A stretch of 64,000 nt of DNA from an uncultured Pseudomonadota bacterium (GCA_947307295.1 CAMZIQ010000004.1:1-64000); one strand, 5' to 3'. Shown: positions 8,994 to 16,866, numbered from the stretch's first letter. The notes: generated from the letters alone by a model not told the origin. Made by a program: numbers and translations.

Positions 8994-9173
8994 TTATAAA
9001 TCTGGTTCAATCGCATTTACTGGGCACACAGTAGCACAAGTCCCACAACCCATACATTTTGTTTTATCTATCTGGCATTTTCCATCACCAGCATCAGATA
9101 TAGCCATCGCAGGACAAATCCCCATACAAGTATGACAACCAATACATTTTGTTTTATCTATTTTATAAGCCAT
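8994..9173 (-). CDS. 2x[4Fe-4S] ferredoxin (59 aa)
   Basis: Too short for a 60-aa cut-off but unmistakable. The 59-aa product carries two canonical clostridial-type cluster motifs, CIGCHTCMGICP and CMGCGTCATVCP, in an internal duplication (both halves begin KIDKTKC or QIDKTKC). It is a low-potential electron carrier for anaerobic redox enzymes. It sits between the BI-1 family gene (25 bp upstream) and glyS (13 bp downstream), all on the minus strand, so it is probably co-transcribed with them. No oxidoreductase partner is adjacent. Confidence 0.93.
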   Translation of the reverse strand: MAYKIDKTKCIGCHTCMGICPAMAISDAGDGKCQIDKTKCMGCGTCATVCPVNAIEPDL

Positions 9174-9198
9174 TTTCTTTTCCTTTTATTACCACTTA

Positions 9199-9894
9199 TT
9201 AATCACGACTGTTTAAAAATCCCAGCAAATATTGAAATATCGCTACAAATGAAATATACATATGTAATGCGCCCAATACAGCCAATTGATTTTTCTGTTC
9301 GCCATCACCAATCGCATAGTACGCATTTTTTAAATATTGCATATCATACGCAGTAAACAAAGCAAACACTAACACGCCAACTAAACTTACAATTTGATTA
9401 AACACGACACCCAAAGGTCCCATAATCATAGAAACTATACCAACGATGATTAAGCCAATCATACCCATAAATAAAAATGTGCCCAAAAAAGACAAATCTT
9501 TTGCCGTTTTATAGCCAAACAAAGCCATACAAGCGAACATTACCATCGTTAATATCAGAGCTATTATTATGGATATACCGCTGGAAACCAAAATCATAGG
9601 GGTCAATGCAATGCCCATCAATACAGAATACAAAAACAGTAATAGTTTCGCAGTAGCTGGTGGCATGGAAAATGCGCGCATTTGCGCCCAAATAGACAAA
9701 GCAAAACCACCAAATACGATTATGTAATAAGTGATTGATAATCCACCATGACTAATCAACGCAGCCCATGCGCCAGAAATCAGCATAATAAAAGTAGTTA
9801 ACGCAGTCACACCAACAGCAGCCGTCATTAATCCAAATATCTTTCTAAGATACGATTCAATGCCACCACTGACTTTTGAAGCAATCCTTTTCAT
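9199..9894 (-). CDS. Bax inhibitor-1/YccA family membrane protein
   Basis: 231 aa, with about seven hydrophobic helices spanning most of the protein. The family signature near the C-terminus is present (FALFTAYDMQYLK; LGALHMYISFVAIFQYLL), including the conserved Asp of the proposed pH-sensing pair. Bacterial homologues (YbhL, YccA, BsYetJ) are inner-membrane proteins; YetJ is a pH-sensitive calcium leak channel and YccA modulates FtsH. AGGAG lies 6 nt before the ATG. First gene of the BI-1/ferredoxin/glyS cluster. Confidence 0.92.
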   Translation of the reverse strand: MKRIASKVSGGIESYLRKIFGLMTAAVGVTALTTFIMLISGAWAALISHGGLSITYYIIVFGGFALSIWAQMRAFSMPPATAKLLLFLYSVLMGIALTPMILVSSGISIIIALILTMVMFACMALFGYKTAKDLSFLGTFLFMGMIGLIIVGIVSMIMGPLGVVFNQIVSLVGVLVFALFTAYDMQYLKNAYYAIGDGEQKNQLAVLGALHMYISFVAIFQYLLGFLNSRD

Positions 9895-10000
9895 AGTTTT
9901 CTCCTGTTATTTAAAGTTGTTCTATGCGAAATATAATACACGATGGGTAATAATTCAAGCGATATAAAAAATATAATTTTAAATTTTTTAATACGTATGC

Positions 10001-10028
10001 TTGACAAATGAAAAATTGTCAATATAAT
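10001..10028 (+). promoter_or_regulatory. Promoter with a perfect inverted repeat over the -35
   Basis: TTGACA (10001-10006), a 16-bp spacer and TATAAT (10023-10028). The arms TTGACAA (10001-10007) and TTGTCAA (10016-10022) form a 7-bp inverted repeat with 8-bp spacing that spans the -35 and spacer, as an operator would. Confidence 0.75.
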
Positions 10029-10062
10029 AAAAGGGTAATAAAAAACAACAAGGGAGTAATAA

Positions 10063-10458
10063 ATGCCTAAAACAAATAAAGGTTATGGTGTACCAGAAAG
10101 AACAAGTACAGCATATTGGGATAATCCTTATAATTCTGCCACTCAAAAAGCAAAAACACTTGAAATTATGTGCACTTGGGTGATTAAAGCTTATGAGAAC
10201 AAACAAGAAATAAACGACGAAATAAGACAAGCTGGTGGCAAAGCTGATGATGCCCAAATTAACAGATTGAAGAAATGTGATGAAATCATAGACAACAATC
10301 TTAGTGGTTTTCTTCGTCAATACGATGATAAAAGATTCAGAAAACAATGTGATGATGCTGTAAAAGCAATTAAAGTTGCAGCGGTTAAACAAATGTTCGA
10401 AAATACTATCAACAATTATATGACAGAAGAACACAAAAGAGCGCGCACAAACGGATAA
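10063..10458 (+). CDS. Hypothetical protein
   Basis: 131 aa, not recognised. AGGGAG is 6 nt before the ATG and a strong promoter lies 35-60 bp upstream. The protein is soluble, helical and Lys/Asp-rich with two lone cysteines, and has no signal peptide. It is a single-gene unit with its own terminator. Its A-rich codon use matches the neighbours. Confidence 0.75.
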   Translation: MPKTNKGYGVPERTSTAYWDNPYNSATQKAKTLEIMCTWVIKAYENKQEINDEIRQAGGKADDAQINRLKKCDEIIDNNLSGFLRQYDDKRFRKQCDDAVKAIKVAAVKQMFENTINNYMTEEHKRARTNG

Positions 10459-10480
10459 TATATTGTGTTCAAATGAATTT

Positions 10481-10510
10481 AAAGTCGCCGATTTGGCGAC
10501 TTTAATTTTT
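10481..10510 (+). terminator. Intrinsic terminator
   Basis: AAAGTCGCC-GATTT-GGCGACTTT followed by TAATTTTT. Confidence 0.85.
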
Positions 10511-10563
10511 GGTTGAAAATTGCAACATTTTCATAATAAAATATTCAAAAAGGAATATTTGTT

Positions 10564-11385
10564 ATGGCTATGATTTTAAATCCGATTAACCCTGTCGCTT
10601 TTTCTGTGTTTGGTTTACCGGTTCGTTGGTATGCACTGGCTTATATCGCAGGTTTTGTTATTGGTTATTATTTGTTTAAGTATTTAACAAAAAACAAAGA
10701 TTCAGAAATTTGTTTGTCTAAAAAACAATTGGATGATTTTTTAACATATATTGTGTTGGGTGTAATTTTGGGTGGACGGCTTGGGTATGTTTTATTTTAT
10801 AATTTGCCTTATTTCATAGAACAGCCATTGGAAATATTTATGCTTTGGCATGGGGGAATGAGTTTTCATGGTGGTCTGTTGGGTGTAATTTTCGCAACAT
10901 TTCTATTTGTTTATAAAAACAAATTTTCAGACAAATCTATTGCGCGTAATACATTTAGAATCTTGGATGTTTTATCCGTAGTCGTTCCTGTGGGATTAGG
11001 ATTGGGGCGTATTGCCAATTTTATAAATATGGAAGTAATGGGACGAATAACAAATTCACCGTTGGGTGTGATTTTTGTTGGTGGACCAGAATATCCACGC
11101 CACCCAAGTCCACTTTACGAAGCTACACTCGAAGGTTTGGTTTTGTTTTTAATAATGTGGTTGATGTATACAAAAACAAATCTTAAAACAAAGCCCGGCG
11201 CAATAAGTGGTCTGCTTTGTATGTTTTATGCTGTGTTCAGAATTTTCTGTGAACAATTTCGTCAGCCTGATGCACAAATTGGTTTCTTGACTTCGTGGGG
11301 ATTGACTATGGGACAAATGCTTTCAGGTTTAATGTTTATTGTGGGTGTGATTGTTTTTATTTGTGCGATGCGGAAAAATAAATAA
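10564..11385 (+). CDS. lgt: Prolipoprotein diacylglyceryl transferase
   Basis: 273 aa, about seven transmembrane helices. Lgt transfers diacylglycerol from phosphatidylglycerol to the lipobox cysteine of pre-prolipoproteins in the inner membrane. Signatures seen: VRWYALAYIAGF at the N-terminus, the invariant GGRLGYVLFYNL, MSFHGGLLG, and the Lgt signature GLGRIANFINMEVMGR. HPSPLYEA and FRIFCEQFRQPD are also conserved. AAAAAGGA lies about 10 nt upstream. The next gene starts 10 bp after the stop, suggesting co-transcription. A likely substrate in this window is the small lipoprotein at 54.1 kb. Confidence 0.97.
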   Translation: MAMILNPINPVAFSVFGLPVRWYALAYIAGFVIGYYLFKYLTKNKDSEICLSKKQLDDFLTYIVLGVILGGRLGYVLFYNLPYFIEQPLEIFMLWHGGMSFHGGLLGVIFATFLFVYKNKFSDKSIARNTFRILDVLSVVVPVGLGLGRIANFINMEVMGRITNSPLGVIFVGGPEYPRHPSPLYEATLEGLVLFLIMWLMYTKTNLKTKPGAISGLLCMFYAVFRIFCEQFRQPDAQIGFLTSWGLTMGQMLSGLMFIVGVIVFICAMRKNK

Positions 11386-11395
11386 AGGTTTTTAT

Positions 11396-12175
11396 ATGAA
11401 TAATATTATAAAATTATTTAAACAATATTCTAATGTAGATGATATTTTAAAAAGTGTGTATGGCATAGATTCATCTGAACATTTTGATTGTGTTTTTGTC
11501 GCGCCTGCATGGGATGTATATAAGATTTTTGATGATGAAAAAACGGATATAAAATTAGTATCTGAAAATCAAGATATAACCGCCCATGTAATAAAACATC
11601 GGGGACATAAATATTTGTATGCCAGGTTAAAAATAGGCGCTCCGAATATGGTAGATTTTTGTCTTTCTTGTAATGGATTAAAATGCGATAAATTTGTATT
11701 TGTCGGGTCTGCTGGTTCTTTGGTTCCAGAAATAAATCTGGGCGATGTTATTGTCCCAGAATATTCAATATCTGGCGATGGCGCTTCTTTGTATTTGTAT
11801 GAAAAACTAGATTCAAAAAATATGTTTAAAAAAGCATATTCGAACCCTGAATTAAACAAAGAAATTATAAATATTTGCGAAAGCCAAAATATAAAAACTG
11901 TCAAAGGCGTTCCTATTTCTGTGGACAGTATATTTTGCGAATATCAACATTTATCAGAATTTAAAAAGATGGGTGCTAATGTTATTGAAATGGAATCAGC
12001 AACATTTTTTAACACTATGAATTTAATAGGTAAACCGGCATCTGCAATTTTATTGATATCTGATAATTCATCTGTGGGACAGCATTTAATAGATGAAAAT
12101 AAAGAAACGCGTGAAAAGTATCATAATGCGAGATTATGTATGAAAAACATTTTTTTAAATATCAGGAACAAATGA
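11396..12175 (+). CDS. Nucleoside phosphorylase-like protein
   Basis: 259 aa. The fold signature of the PNP/MTAN phosphorylase superfamily is visible: FVFVGSAGSLVPEINLGDVIVP (phosphate/nucleoside-binding glycine loop, here quoted in part) and NVIEMESATFF, the Glu-Met-Glu ribose-binding motif; Asp in LLISDNSSVG is the usual purine-contacting region. It probably cleaves or phosphorolyses a nucleoside, but the substrate cannot be read from sequence. ATG 11396 follows AAAGG; an upstream ATG inside lgt is not favoured. Its TGA overlaps the ATG of the ASCH gene (ATGA), which indicates translational coupling. Confidence 0.82.
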   Translation: MNNIIKLFKQYSNVDDILKSVYGIDSSEHFDCVFVAPAWDVYKIFDDEKTDIKLVSENQDITAHVIKHRGHKYLYARLKIGAPNMVDFCLSCNGLKCDKFVFVGSAGSLVPEINLGDVIVPEYSISGDGASLYLYEKLDSKNMFKKAYSNPELNKEIINICESQNIKTVKGVPISVDSIFCEYQHLSEFKKMGANVIEMESATFFNTMNLIGKPASAILLISDNSSVGQHLIDENKETREKYHNARLCMKNIFLNIRNK

Positions 12176-12516
12176 TAACAAAATGGTCTTTTAATAACGA
12201 TGAATTGTTTGATTTAGTTATCAAAGGGATTAAACACGGAACATGCTGTTTATACGAAAGCGATGATGAAATATCATATATCGGTGAAGAAAATATAATC
12301 TATGATTCTAAACAAAGGGAAATAAAAATAAGAATAACAAATGTTCGTAAATGTCGTTTTTGTGATATTGATGAACAATGGGCTAAAATAGAAGGCGAAG
12401 GTGATTTGTCTTTGGAATATTGGAAAAAAATTCATTATGATTTTTTTATGAAAGAAAAGCCGAATTTTAAGCCAACTGATATGTTGGAATTAAACGAATT
12501 TAAAGTTATAAAATAA
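12172..12516 (+). CDS. ASCH domain protein
   Basis: 114 aa. The start ATG at 12172 overlaps the preceding stop (ATGA) and has AGGA upstream. The pattern IKGIKHGTCCLY, then WAKIEGEGDLSLEYWKKIHY is the ASCH-domain signature (RNA-binding-like beta-barrel related to PUA; some members are nucleotide or cytidine-derivative amidohydrolases such as YqfB). The context, tightly coupled to a nucleoside phosphorylase-like enzyme, suggests modified-nucleoside metabolism; that is inference. Confidence 0.85.
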   Translation: MITKWSFNNDELFDLVIKGIKHGTCCLYESDDEISYIGEENIIYDSKQREIKIRITNVRKCRFCDIDEQWAKIEGEGDLSLEYWKKIHYDFFMKEKPNFKPTDMLELNEFKVIK

Positions 12517-12532
12517 ACCAAAGGAAGCCGCG

Positions 12533-13111
12533 ATGATAAAATATTTTTCAAGAAATTTACATTCTGATAGATTGGTTTTGAAACACCTTGTTCCAAATTT
12601 GCAAAATGCAAAAATGATATACGATGTGTTAAAAAACGAAAATCCAAAAGATTACAAATATGAGCCTTTGGTTCCAAGACACGTTTTACCAAAATCTGTC
12701 AAAGAAACATTAAATATGATGAATCATTACAAAGATTTTGAAGACAAAGATGGTTGTGTTTTTTATATGTTTTATAACAATGAATTTATCGGTGTTCGTA
12801 AATTATGTTATTTCAAAGAAGCCAGCACATTAAAATTTTCTACTGTGTGGTTGATTCGCTCTGCACGCAGAAAAGGCTTTGCCAAAGAATCTTTTCGTTT
12901 GCTGGAAGATATCGCTTTTAATAAATTAAAGGTTAACAGAATATCTCGTGTGAATATCAAAGAAAATAAAGATTCTGAAATATTGGCGAAGAATATAGGT
13001 TTTATATTGGATGGTATATCCAGACAACCTGTCTTTTTAGACGGACATTTTTATGATTTAATGATATGGTCCAAACTTCATACAGATTATTTAAAAGAAC
13101 ATAAAAAATAA
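12533..13111 (+). CDS. GNAT-family N-acetyltransferase (RimJ/RimL-like)
   Basis: 192 aa. The N-terminus (SDRLVLKHLVP) and the order of segments match the RimJ/RimL-type GNAT family: VWLIRSARRKGFAKES is the acetyl-CoA pyrophosphate-binding loop (R/QxxGxG/A-like) and NRISRVNIKENKDSE, then NIGFILDG is the usual C-terminal pattern. AAAGGAAG lies 6 nt upstream. It is the last gene of the lgt/phosphorylase/ASCH/GNAT unit. The acceptor (protein N-terminus or a small amine) is unknown. Confidence 0.88.
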   Translation: MIKYFSRNLHSDRLVLKHLVPNLQNAKMIYDVLKNENPKDYKYEPLVPRHVLPKSVKETLNMMNHYKDFEDKDGCVFYMFYNNEFIGVRKLCYFKEASTLKFSTVWLIRSARRKGFAKESFRLLEDIAFNKLKVNRISRVNIKENKDSEILAKNIGFILDGISRQPVFLDGHFYDLMIWSKLHTDYLKEHKK

Positions 13112-13116
13112 AATAA

Positions 13117-13140
13117 AAAAATGCCCGTTTGGGCATTTTT
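13117..13140. terminator. Bidirectional intrinsic terminator
   Basis: AAAAATGCCC-GTTT-GGGCATTTTT between convergent genes. Confidence 0.9.
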
Positions 13141-13141
13141 T

Positions 13142-14068
13142 TTATCGGTGATTATAAAAATCTTTTAACATTTTATTCATCTCTTCTCCGCCGTGTCCAA
13201 GCGCAGGGACTATATGCAAATTTGATTTTGGCAAAGCATTGTGTAATTCCCAAGCTTGCTCAAAAGGACAACACATATCCAATCTGTTATGGAAAATTTC
13301 AGTTGGTATATGTTTTATTTTACTAGCGTTTTTTATGATGTAATTATCCGTCATAAAAAATTTGTTAACAACCATATTGGTATAAATTTTCAAAGACTTT
13401 AATTCTTTTTCATAATCTTCTTCGGTTTCAGGTAATTTAAATTCAGGATTTTTTGAACCAACAATACCTTCCAAAGAACCATAGTATTTCAATGCATCAC
13501 GTTCGCGTTTTTTATCCCCAGAAAATAATTCTTTGGCAAAGTAATCTGAAATTTCTTTTTTTCCAGCCTTCTTTTTTAATTCTGAAATAAAGTCAGGATA
13601 AAAACGCATTGCATCTTTTTCTTGCCAATCTTGTACATCATGTTTGCGACCTAAAAATATAGAAGCAACCCAAAGATTTGATACTAATTCAGGATGTTTT
13701 TCTGCGAACAATATCGCCAACAAAGACCCATAAGAACCACCATTAGAAACAATTTTACCAGATATATTTAAATGTTTTAATAACCGTTCAGCATCATCAA
13801 CTGCATCCATCGGGGTATTTTTGTAAAGCAAATCTTTGAACTTTGATTTTCCACAACCACGTTGATCAAACAAAATTAAATAATATTTTTTTAAATCATA
13901 ATTCAACGTATGTTTAAGTTTTGAACTACCGCCTGGGCCACCATGAAATAATAACACAGGTTCCCCATTTTTATTTCCATAGGTGTGGTAATAAATTTCG
14001 TGTCCATCAACCTCTGGCATCCATCCAGATGCGACAGGTTCTTTGTTTTTGCGCCAAAACCAAAACAT
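13142..14068 (-). CDS. Proline iminopeptidase-like alpha/beta hydrolase
   Basis: 308 aa. LLFHGGPGGSSK (oxyanion region HGGPG), LFDQRGCGKS, and the nucleophile elbow NGGSYGSLLA match the proline iminopeptidase (S33) family. The catalytic Asp is probably in HNRLDMCCPF and the His in ALGHGGEE. The family releases N-terminal proline or small residues from peptides. The start at 14068 has AGGGGC upstream; the longer frame to 14122 does not. The cap domain is Lys-rich and shorter than in PIP, so another small hydrolase activity is possible. Confidence 0.85.
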   Translation of the reverse strand: MFWFWRKNKEPVASGWMPEVDGHEIYYHTYGNKNGEPVLLFHGGPGGSSKLKHTLNYDLKKYYLILFDQRGCGKSKFKDLLYKNTPMDAVDDAERLLKHLNISGKIVSNGGSYGSLLAILFAEKHPELVSNLWVASIFLGRKHDVQDWQEKDAMRFYPDFISELKKKAGKKEISDYFAKELFSGDKKRERDALKYYGSLEGIVGSKNPEFKLPETEEDYEKELKSLKIYTNMVVNKFFMTDNYIIKNASKIKHIPTEIFHNRLDMCCPFEQAWELHNALPKSNLHIVPALGHGGEEMNKMLKDFYNHR

Positions 14069-14268
14069 AGTATTGCCCCTTTTGTCTATTGGTAATATAA
14101 AATATGATGCGCGCAAAATCAAGAATTATAAATTTAATGCTGGTGCTAAATTTCTGGGTTTACTTTGTGTTTGCGTCCTTTGGTACGACCTGTTGCAATC
14201 AGTACTTTATTTGCATTAAATTAAATCATTTTTTAAAAATAAATTTTGACTTTGAAATTATAAAATAC

Positions 14269-14296
14269 TTGACAATTTATTTATTTGTGTTATATT
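14269..14296 (+). promoter_or_regulatory. Sigma-70-type promoter
   Basis: TTGACA (14269-14274), 16-bp spacer, TATATT (14291-14296), about 33 bp before the TTG start of the next gene. Confidence 0.75.
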
Positions 14297-14328
14297 TATG
14301 GCATAGAAAAACAAAAAAGGGGTAAAAA

Positions 14329-14961
14329 TTGAAAACAAAAGAACAATTGCAAAACATGAACGAATATTCAGTTTGTAGATATATAGTGGAAAACATGTCG
14401 TTAGATGAATTATTGGAACGAAAACAATCAATAAAAAGTAAGGAAGAATTACAAAAAATGCCATTTGATGAAGCTTTGAGGTATTTAAGCAAAAATCATT
14501 GGGCATACGATATGGGCAGTATAGCTGGCGCTGAGAACACCACTAGGTGGTATTATGTAGCACAGGTTGTGGTATATTGGACACTTAATTTTGGTGATGG
14601 CAGGGAGACGTTAATAGTGGGAAGTAACAGAACAGGGCGCAGTATAGCCTTAAGTCCAACAGACAATGGGTATGAAGAAGCATCTCTTTTATTTCATGAT
14701 TTAGAGAATAGGTATTTTGAAAGAGATTTTGGGTTTACAAAGGCGCTTCCTTATGAAGCGATAATTAAGAACAAAAAGAAGATGTTCCCAAAGTCATTGT
14801 TACTTGTGTTGTATTTGGCTGATAAGAAAGAAGCGGGAGAAAAGAAAAAAGCAGAAGCCGAAAAGAAACCAGAAGAAGAAAACAAGAAAAAAGAAATTGC
14901 AAAAAATACTGCTGTGAAACAGGTATATTTCAATAAATATATGACACACATGGTACGTTAA
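14329..14961 (+). CDS. Hypothetical protein with charged C-terminal tail (TTG start)
   Basis: 210 aa, not recognised. AAGGGG is 6 nt before TTG 14329; the first ATG (14356) has no such site, so a TTG start is preferred. The N-terminus has two similar helices (EQLQNMNEYSVCRYI and EELQKMPFDEALRYL) that look like an internal repeat. The middle is mixed, and residues from about 165 are Lys/Glu-rich (EKKKAEAEKKPEEENKKKE), a probable coiled or disordered tail. No signal peptide. Confidence 0.7.
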   Translation: MKTKEQLQNMNEYSVCRYIVENMSLDELLERKQSIKSKEELQKMPFDEALRYLSKNHWAYDMGSIAGAENTTRWYYVAQVVVYWTLNFGDGRETLIVGSNRTGRSIALSPTDNGYEEASLLFHDLENRYFERDFGFTKALPYEAIIKNKKKMFPKSLLLVLYLADKKEAGEKKKAEAEKKPEEENKKKEIAKNTAVKQVYFNKYMTHMVR

Positions 14962-14970
14962 TCAATAAAA

Positions 14971-14994
14971 AAAACGCCACGATTGTGGCGTTTT
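14971..14994. terminator. Intrinsic terminator
   Basis: AAAACGCCAC-GATT-GTGGCGTTTT. Confidence 0.85.
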
Positions 14995-15006
14995 AAAATT
15001 TTAATC

Positions 15007-15110
15007 TGGCGGCGGGTTCGGGATTGATTTCGCTGCGCTACATTCCCCTTGGCTCATTCGTGCTCACCGGCATACTGCCGTCTGCCTTTCGCCTGCGGGT
15101 CGAACCCCCG
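15007..15110 (-). other. Orphan tRNA-3'-end element with expanded T-loop
   Basis: On the minus strand it runs CGGGGG-TTCGA, an insert of about 75 nt, then AATCCCG, ACCCGCC, G, CCA. This is the T-stem plus acceptor 3' strand and CCA of a tRNA that would have acceptor GGCGGGT and discriminator G (Ser-like), interrupted in the T-loop. No matching complete tRNA lies in the window. The insert contains the hairpin CGGCA-GTA-TGCCG. A terminator (15147-15168) precedes it in the direction of transcription, as at the other tRNA loci. Confidence 0.6.
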
Positions 15111-15146
15111 TTTCGTGTGTTCAAATCCAACCATGCGTGATAAAAA

Positions 15147-15168
15147 TAAAATGCCCAAAAGGGCATTT
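15147..15168 (-). terminator. Intrinsic terminator
   Basis: AAATGCCC-CTTTTG-type hairpin (AAATGCCC / GGGCATTT, 4-nt loop) followed on the minus strand by TTATTTTTAT; it ends the NUDIX gene. Confidence 0.85.
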
Positions 15169-15212
15169 AATTTTTATGGCGGGCTAGAATTCTGTTGCAC
15201 AAATTTCCATAC

Positions 15213-15818
15213 CTAAATATGCGAATTTTGTTGGATGATGCTTTGCAATACAAAACCATATTTTACGACAGGTGTTTCATTAGATGCAGCCAGAAAATCG
15301 TTTTTTGTAATATCAACATCCGTCGATTGATTGGCTGTAATTTTTATTGCACGTACAGAAGTATATTTATCCATTAACAAATCAAGGCAATCTTTTGCAT
15401 TTATACGAACTAACCCAGCAACTTCATCGGGCTGAAAATGAAAATCTGTAAAGTCAATCGGCAGTTTATTTGCATAAATATGCGCAAATGCACGATCGTG
15501 CCAGTTTTTTTGTGGTTTGTCTTGCCGCCAAAATACGATATCTAATGCGACAGCATTTGATGCATCGGTGTTAATACCGATTTCTTCGTGTATTTCGCGT
15601 CGAAACGCATCGCGCACTGTTTCCCCAGCCAATACATGCCCAGATGCAGTAGTATACAATTTACCAGAATCTGCACGAATTTGAAAATATATATTACCAT
15701 TTTCATCATACATCCAACAATGAACTGTTTTATGCCATAGCCCATTTCGGTGAACGATATCACGAGATTCTGTTCCAATCTTATTCATATATTCATCATA
15801 GATATCTAAATTTTCCAT
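15213..15818 (-). CDS. NUDIX hydrolase (Idi/YfcD-like)
   Basis: 201 aa. The full Nudix box is visible: GHVLAGETVRDAFRREIHEE then IGI (Gx5Ex7REUxEExGU). The N-terminus (DEYMNKIGTESRDIVHRNGL, then WHKTVHCWMYDENGNIYFQ, in part) resembles the YfcD/isopentenyl-diphosphate-isomerase-like subgroup. Such enzymes hydrolyse a nucleoside diphosphate linked to another moiety; the substrate is not predictable. AGGAG precedes the ATG. The gene ends in a long C-terminal extension of unknown role. Confidence 0.9.
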   Translation of the reverse strand: MENLDIYDEYMNKIGTESRDIVHRNGLWHKTVHCWMYDENGNIYFQIRADSGKLYTTASGHVLAGETVRDAFRREIHEEIGINTDASNAVALDIVFWRQDKPQKNWHDRAFAHIYANKLPIDFTDFHFQPDEVAGLVRINAKDCLDLLMDKYTSVRAIKITANQSTDVDITKNDFLAASNETPVVKYGFVLQSIIQQNSHI

Positions 15819-15915
15819 AAATATTCTCCTTTATCATAAATATGATAACAAATATATCAGGGTTATAAAATAAAAAAACACCCATGCGGGTGTGTAATTT
15901 TTATGGAATAAAAAA

Positions 15916-16012
15916 GTGGGATTCGCTCGCTCGGCACTGCGCGCCGGCTGCGCGGCAACCGTGACGATTTCACCGCGTTTTACTTGTGAAATCTACTGCT
16001 TGTCGAACCCCA
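15916..16012 (-). other. tRNA-Ser 3'-end element with expanded T-loop
   Basis: Downstream of tRNA-Ser and its terminator the minus strand reads CTGGGG-TTCGA, an insert of about 79 nt (15925-16003), then GAATCCCA. The T-stem is retained (TGGG/CCCA) but with different bases from the functional gene. The insert is homologous to that beside tRNA-Lys. Written on the + strand it carries GATTTCAC (15966-15973) pairing GTGAAATC (15986-15993), and CGCGG (15951-15955) pairing CCGCG (15973-15977). Confidence 0.65.
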
Positions 16013-16025
16013 GTCCGCGTTTCTT

Positions 16026-16045
16026 TGTCCCGAACCATCCGGGAC
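16026..16045 (-). other. Short hairpin between terminator and element
   Basis: GTCCCG / CGGGAC with a 7- to 8-nt loop. It follows the tRNA-Ser terminator in the direction of transcription and has an analogue (CGAACC/GGTTCG) in the Leu element. Confidence 0.5.
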
Positions 16046-16049
16046 AAAA

Positions 16050-16073
16050 ATAAAACGCCCTTTTGGGCGTTTT
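16050..16073 (-). terminator. Intrinsic terminator of tRNA-Ser
   Basis: AAAACGCCC-AAAA-GGGCGTTTT on the minus strand, then ATTTTTG. Confidence 0.88.
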
Positions 16074-16080
16074 GTTTTTG

Positions 16081-16170
16081 TGGCGGATGGTGAGGGATTC
16101 GAACCCCCGGACGAGTTGCCCCGTCAGCGGTTTTCAAGACCGTCGCATTCGACCGCTCTGCCAACCATCC
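16081..16170 (-). tRNA. tRNA-Ser (TGA)
   Basis: 90 nt. Acceptor GGATGGT pairs with ACCATCC, discriminator G73, encoded CCA. Anticodon stem-loop CGGTC-TTGAAAA-CCG gives anticodon TGA. A long variable arm, typical of class II tRNA, precedes the T-arm GGGGG-TTCGAAT-CCCTC. Confidence 0.96.
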
Positions 16171-16254
16171 AAAACTCTTTCGCGACAGGTCTTTCAAACC
16201 TTGGCGGTTTTGGTCTGCGCAAAACTTTTTGTTTTGCTCGACCTCGCTTCGCAG

Positions 16255-16302
16255 TCAAGACCGTCGCTATTGAACCGCGGCTTTCAACCATCCAAAACTC
16301 TT
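16255..16302 (-). pseudogene. Decayed 5'-half copy of tRNA-Ser
   Basis: Upstream of tRNA-Ser on the minus strand lies AAGAGTTTTGGATGGTTG, 18 bp identical to the leader and acceptor of the real gene. It is followed by a degenerate D-arm and then an exact GCGACGGTCTTGA up to the anticodon loop. After that the sequence diverges into a GC-rich stretch. It looks like a copy truncated at the anticodon. Confidence 0.65.
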
Positions 16303-16346
16303 GTTAGAGCAAGAATAGTTTATATTTTACCGTGACAAAAGTCAAA

Positions 16347-16865
16347 TTATTTTTGGCGTTTTTTGTTTGTCATATCAATATAGTTATATACCATCTTTAA
16401 TCCGGGTAATATGGATGGGATAAATGTTCCTTTATCAATCATATCTTGAATTTCTGATTTCGAAGCCCATTTAGCATCTTGAACTTCTTCTGGTTGCAGT
16501 TTTAAATCTTTGGTTTCGACATCCGTATACACCAACCAAACATCTACGAAATCAGATAATCTTTTAAAAGTCCCAACCAAAACAGAATTTTCTATTTTTG
16601 GTTTTATGCCTAATTCTTCAACAGATTCGCGAACGCAAGTATCCCAACTGGTTTCTTTAGTTTGTGAAGCGCCACCAGTTTGTCCCCACATATTTGGAAA
16701 CTTTTTTGCCCCAGCAACGCGTTGTTGTAATAAAAATTGTTCGTATTTATTTACAAACCATACATGCACAGATATTTTGTTTAAGCCATCTGGTATCGGA
16801 TTTTTTCTATCCGCAGCAGTCACAAGTTGTCGTGCATTATTGTATAAATCTATTATTTCAGCCAT
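16347..16865 (-). CDS. NUDIX hydrolase
   Basis: 172 aa. The Nudix box is GGASQTKETSWDTCVRESVEE then LGI. ISVHVWFVNKYEQFLLQQR and PNMWGQTGG are typical of the isopentenyl-isomerase-like/ADP-ribose-type NUDIX fold. The start ATG at 16865 lies 1 bp after the stop codon of the TPR protein, so it is translationally coupled; a longer frame inside that gene is not favoured. It is the last gene of the unit before tRNA-Ser. The substrate is unknown. Confidence 0.9.
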   Translation of the reverse strand: MAEIIDLYNNARQLVTAADRKNPIPDGLNKISVHVWFVNKYEQFLLQQRVAGAKKFPNMWGQTGGASQTKETSWDTCVRESVEELGIKPKIENSVLVGTFKRLSDFVDVWLVYTDVETKDLKLQPEEVQDAKWASKSEIQDMIDKGTFIPSILPGLKMVYNYIDMTNKKRQK

Positions 16866-16866
16866 A

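Noticed and set aside
9016..9016. glyS start at 9016
   Set aside because: It would overlap the ferredoxin gene by 23 bp and lacks a Shine-Dalgarno; 8980 has AGGGG and the family's N-terminus.
15916..16012. Group I intron in a tRNA
   Set aside because: The insert is only 71-79 nt, lies in the T-loop rather than the anticodon loop, and the host tRNA copy lacks its 5' half; no P7-type core is visible.
15970..16335. Four ORFs of 75-90 aa with RDSNPRTSC-like text
   Set aside because: These are six-frame readings of tRNA-Ser and its partial copies, a well-known spurious annotation.
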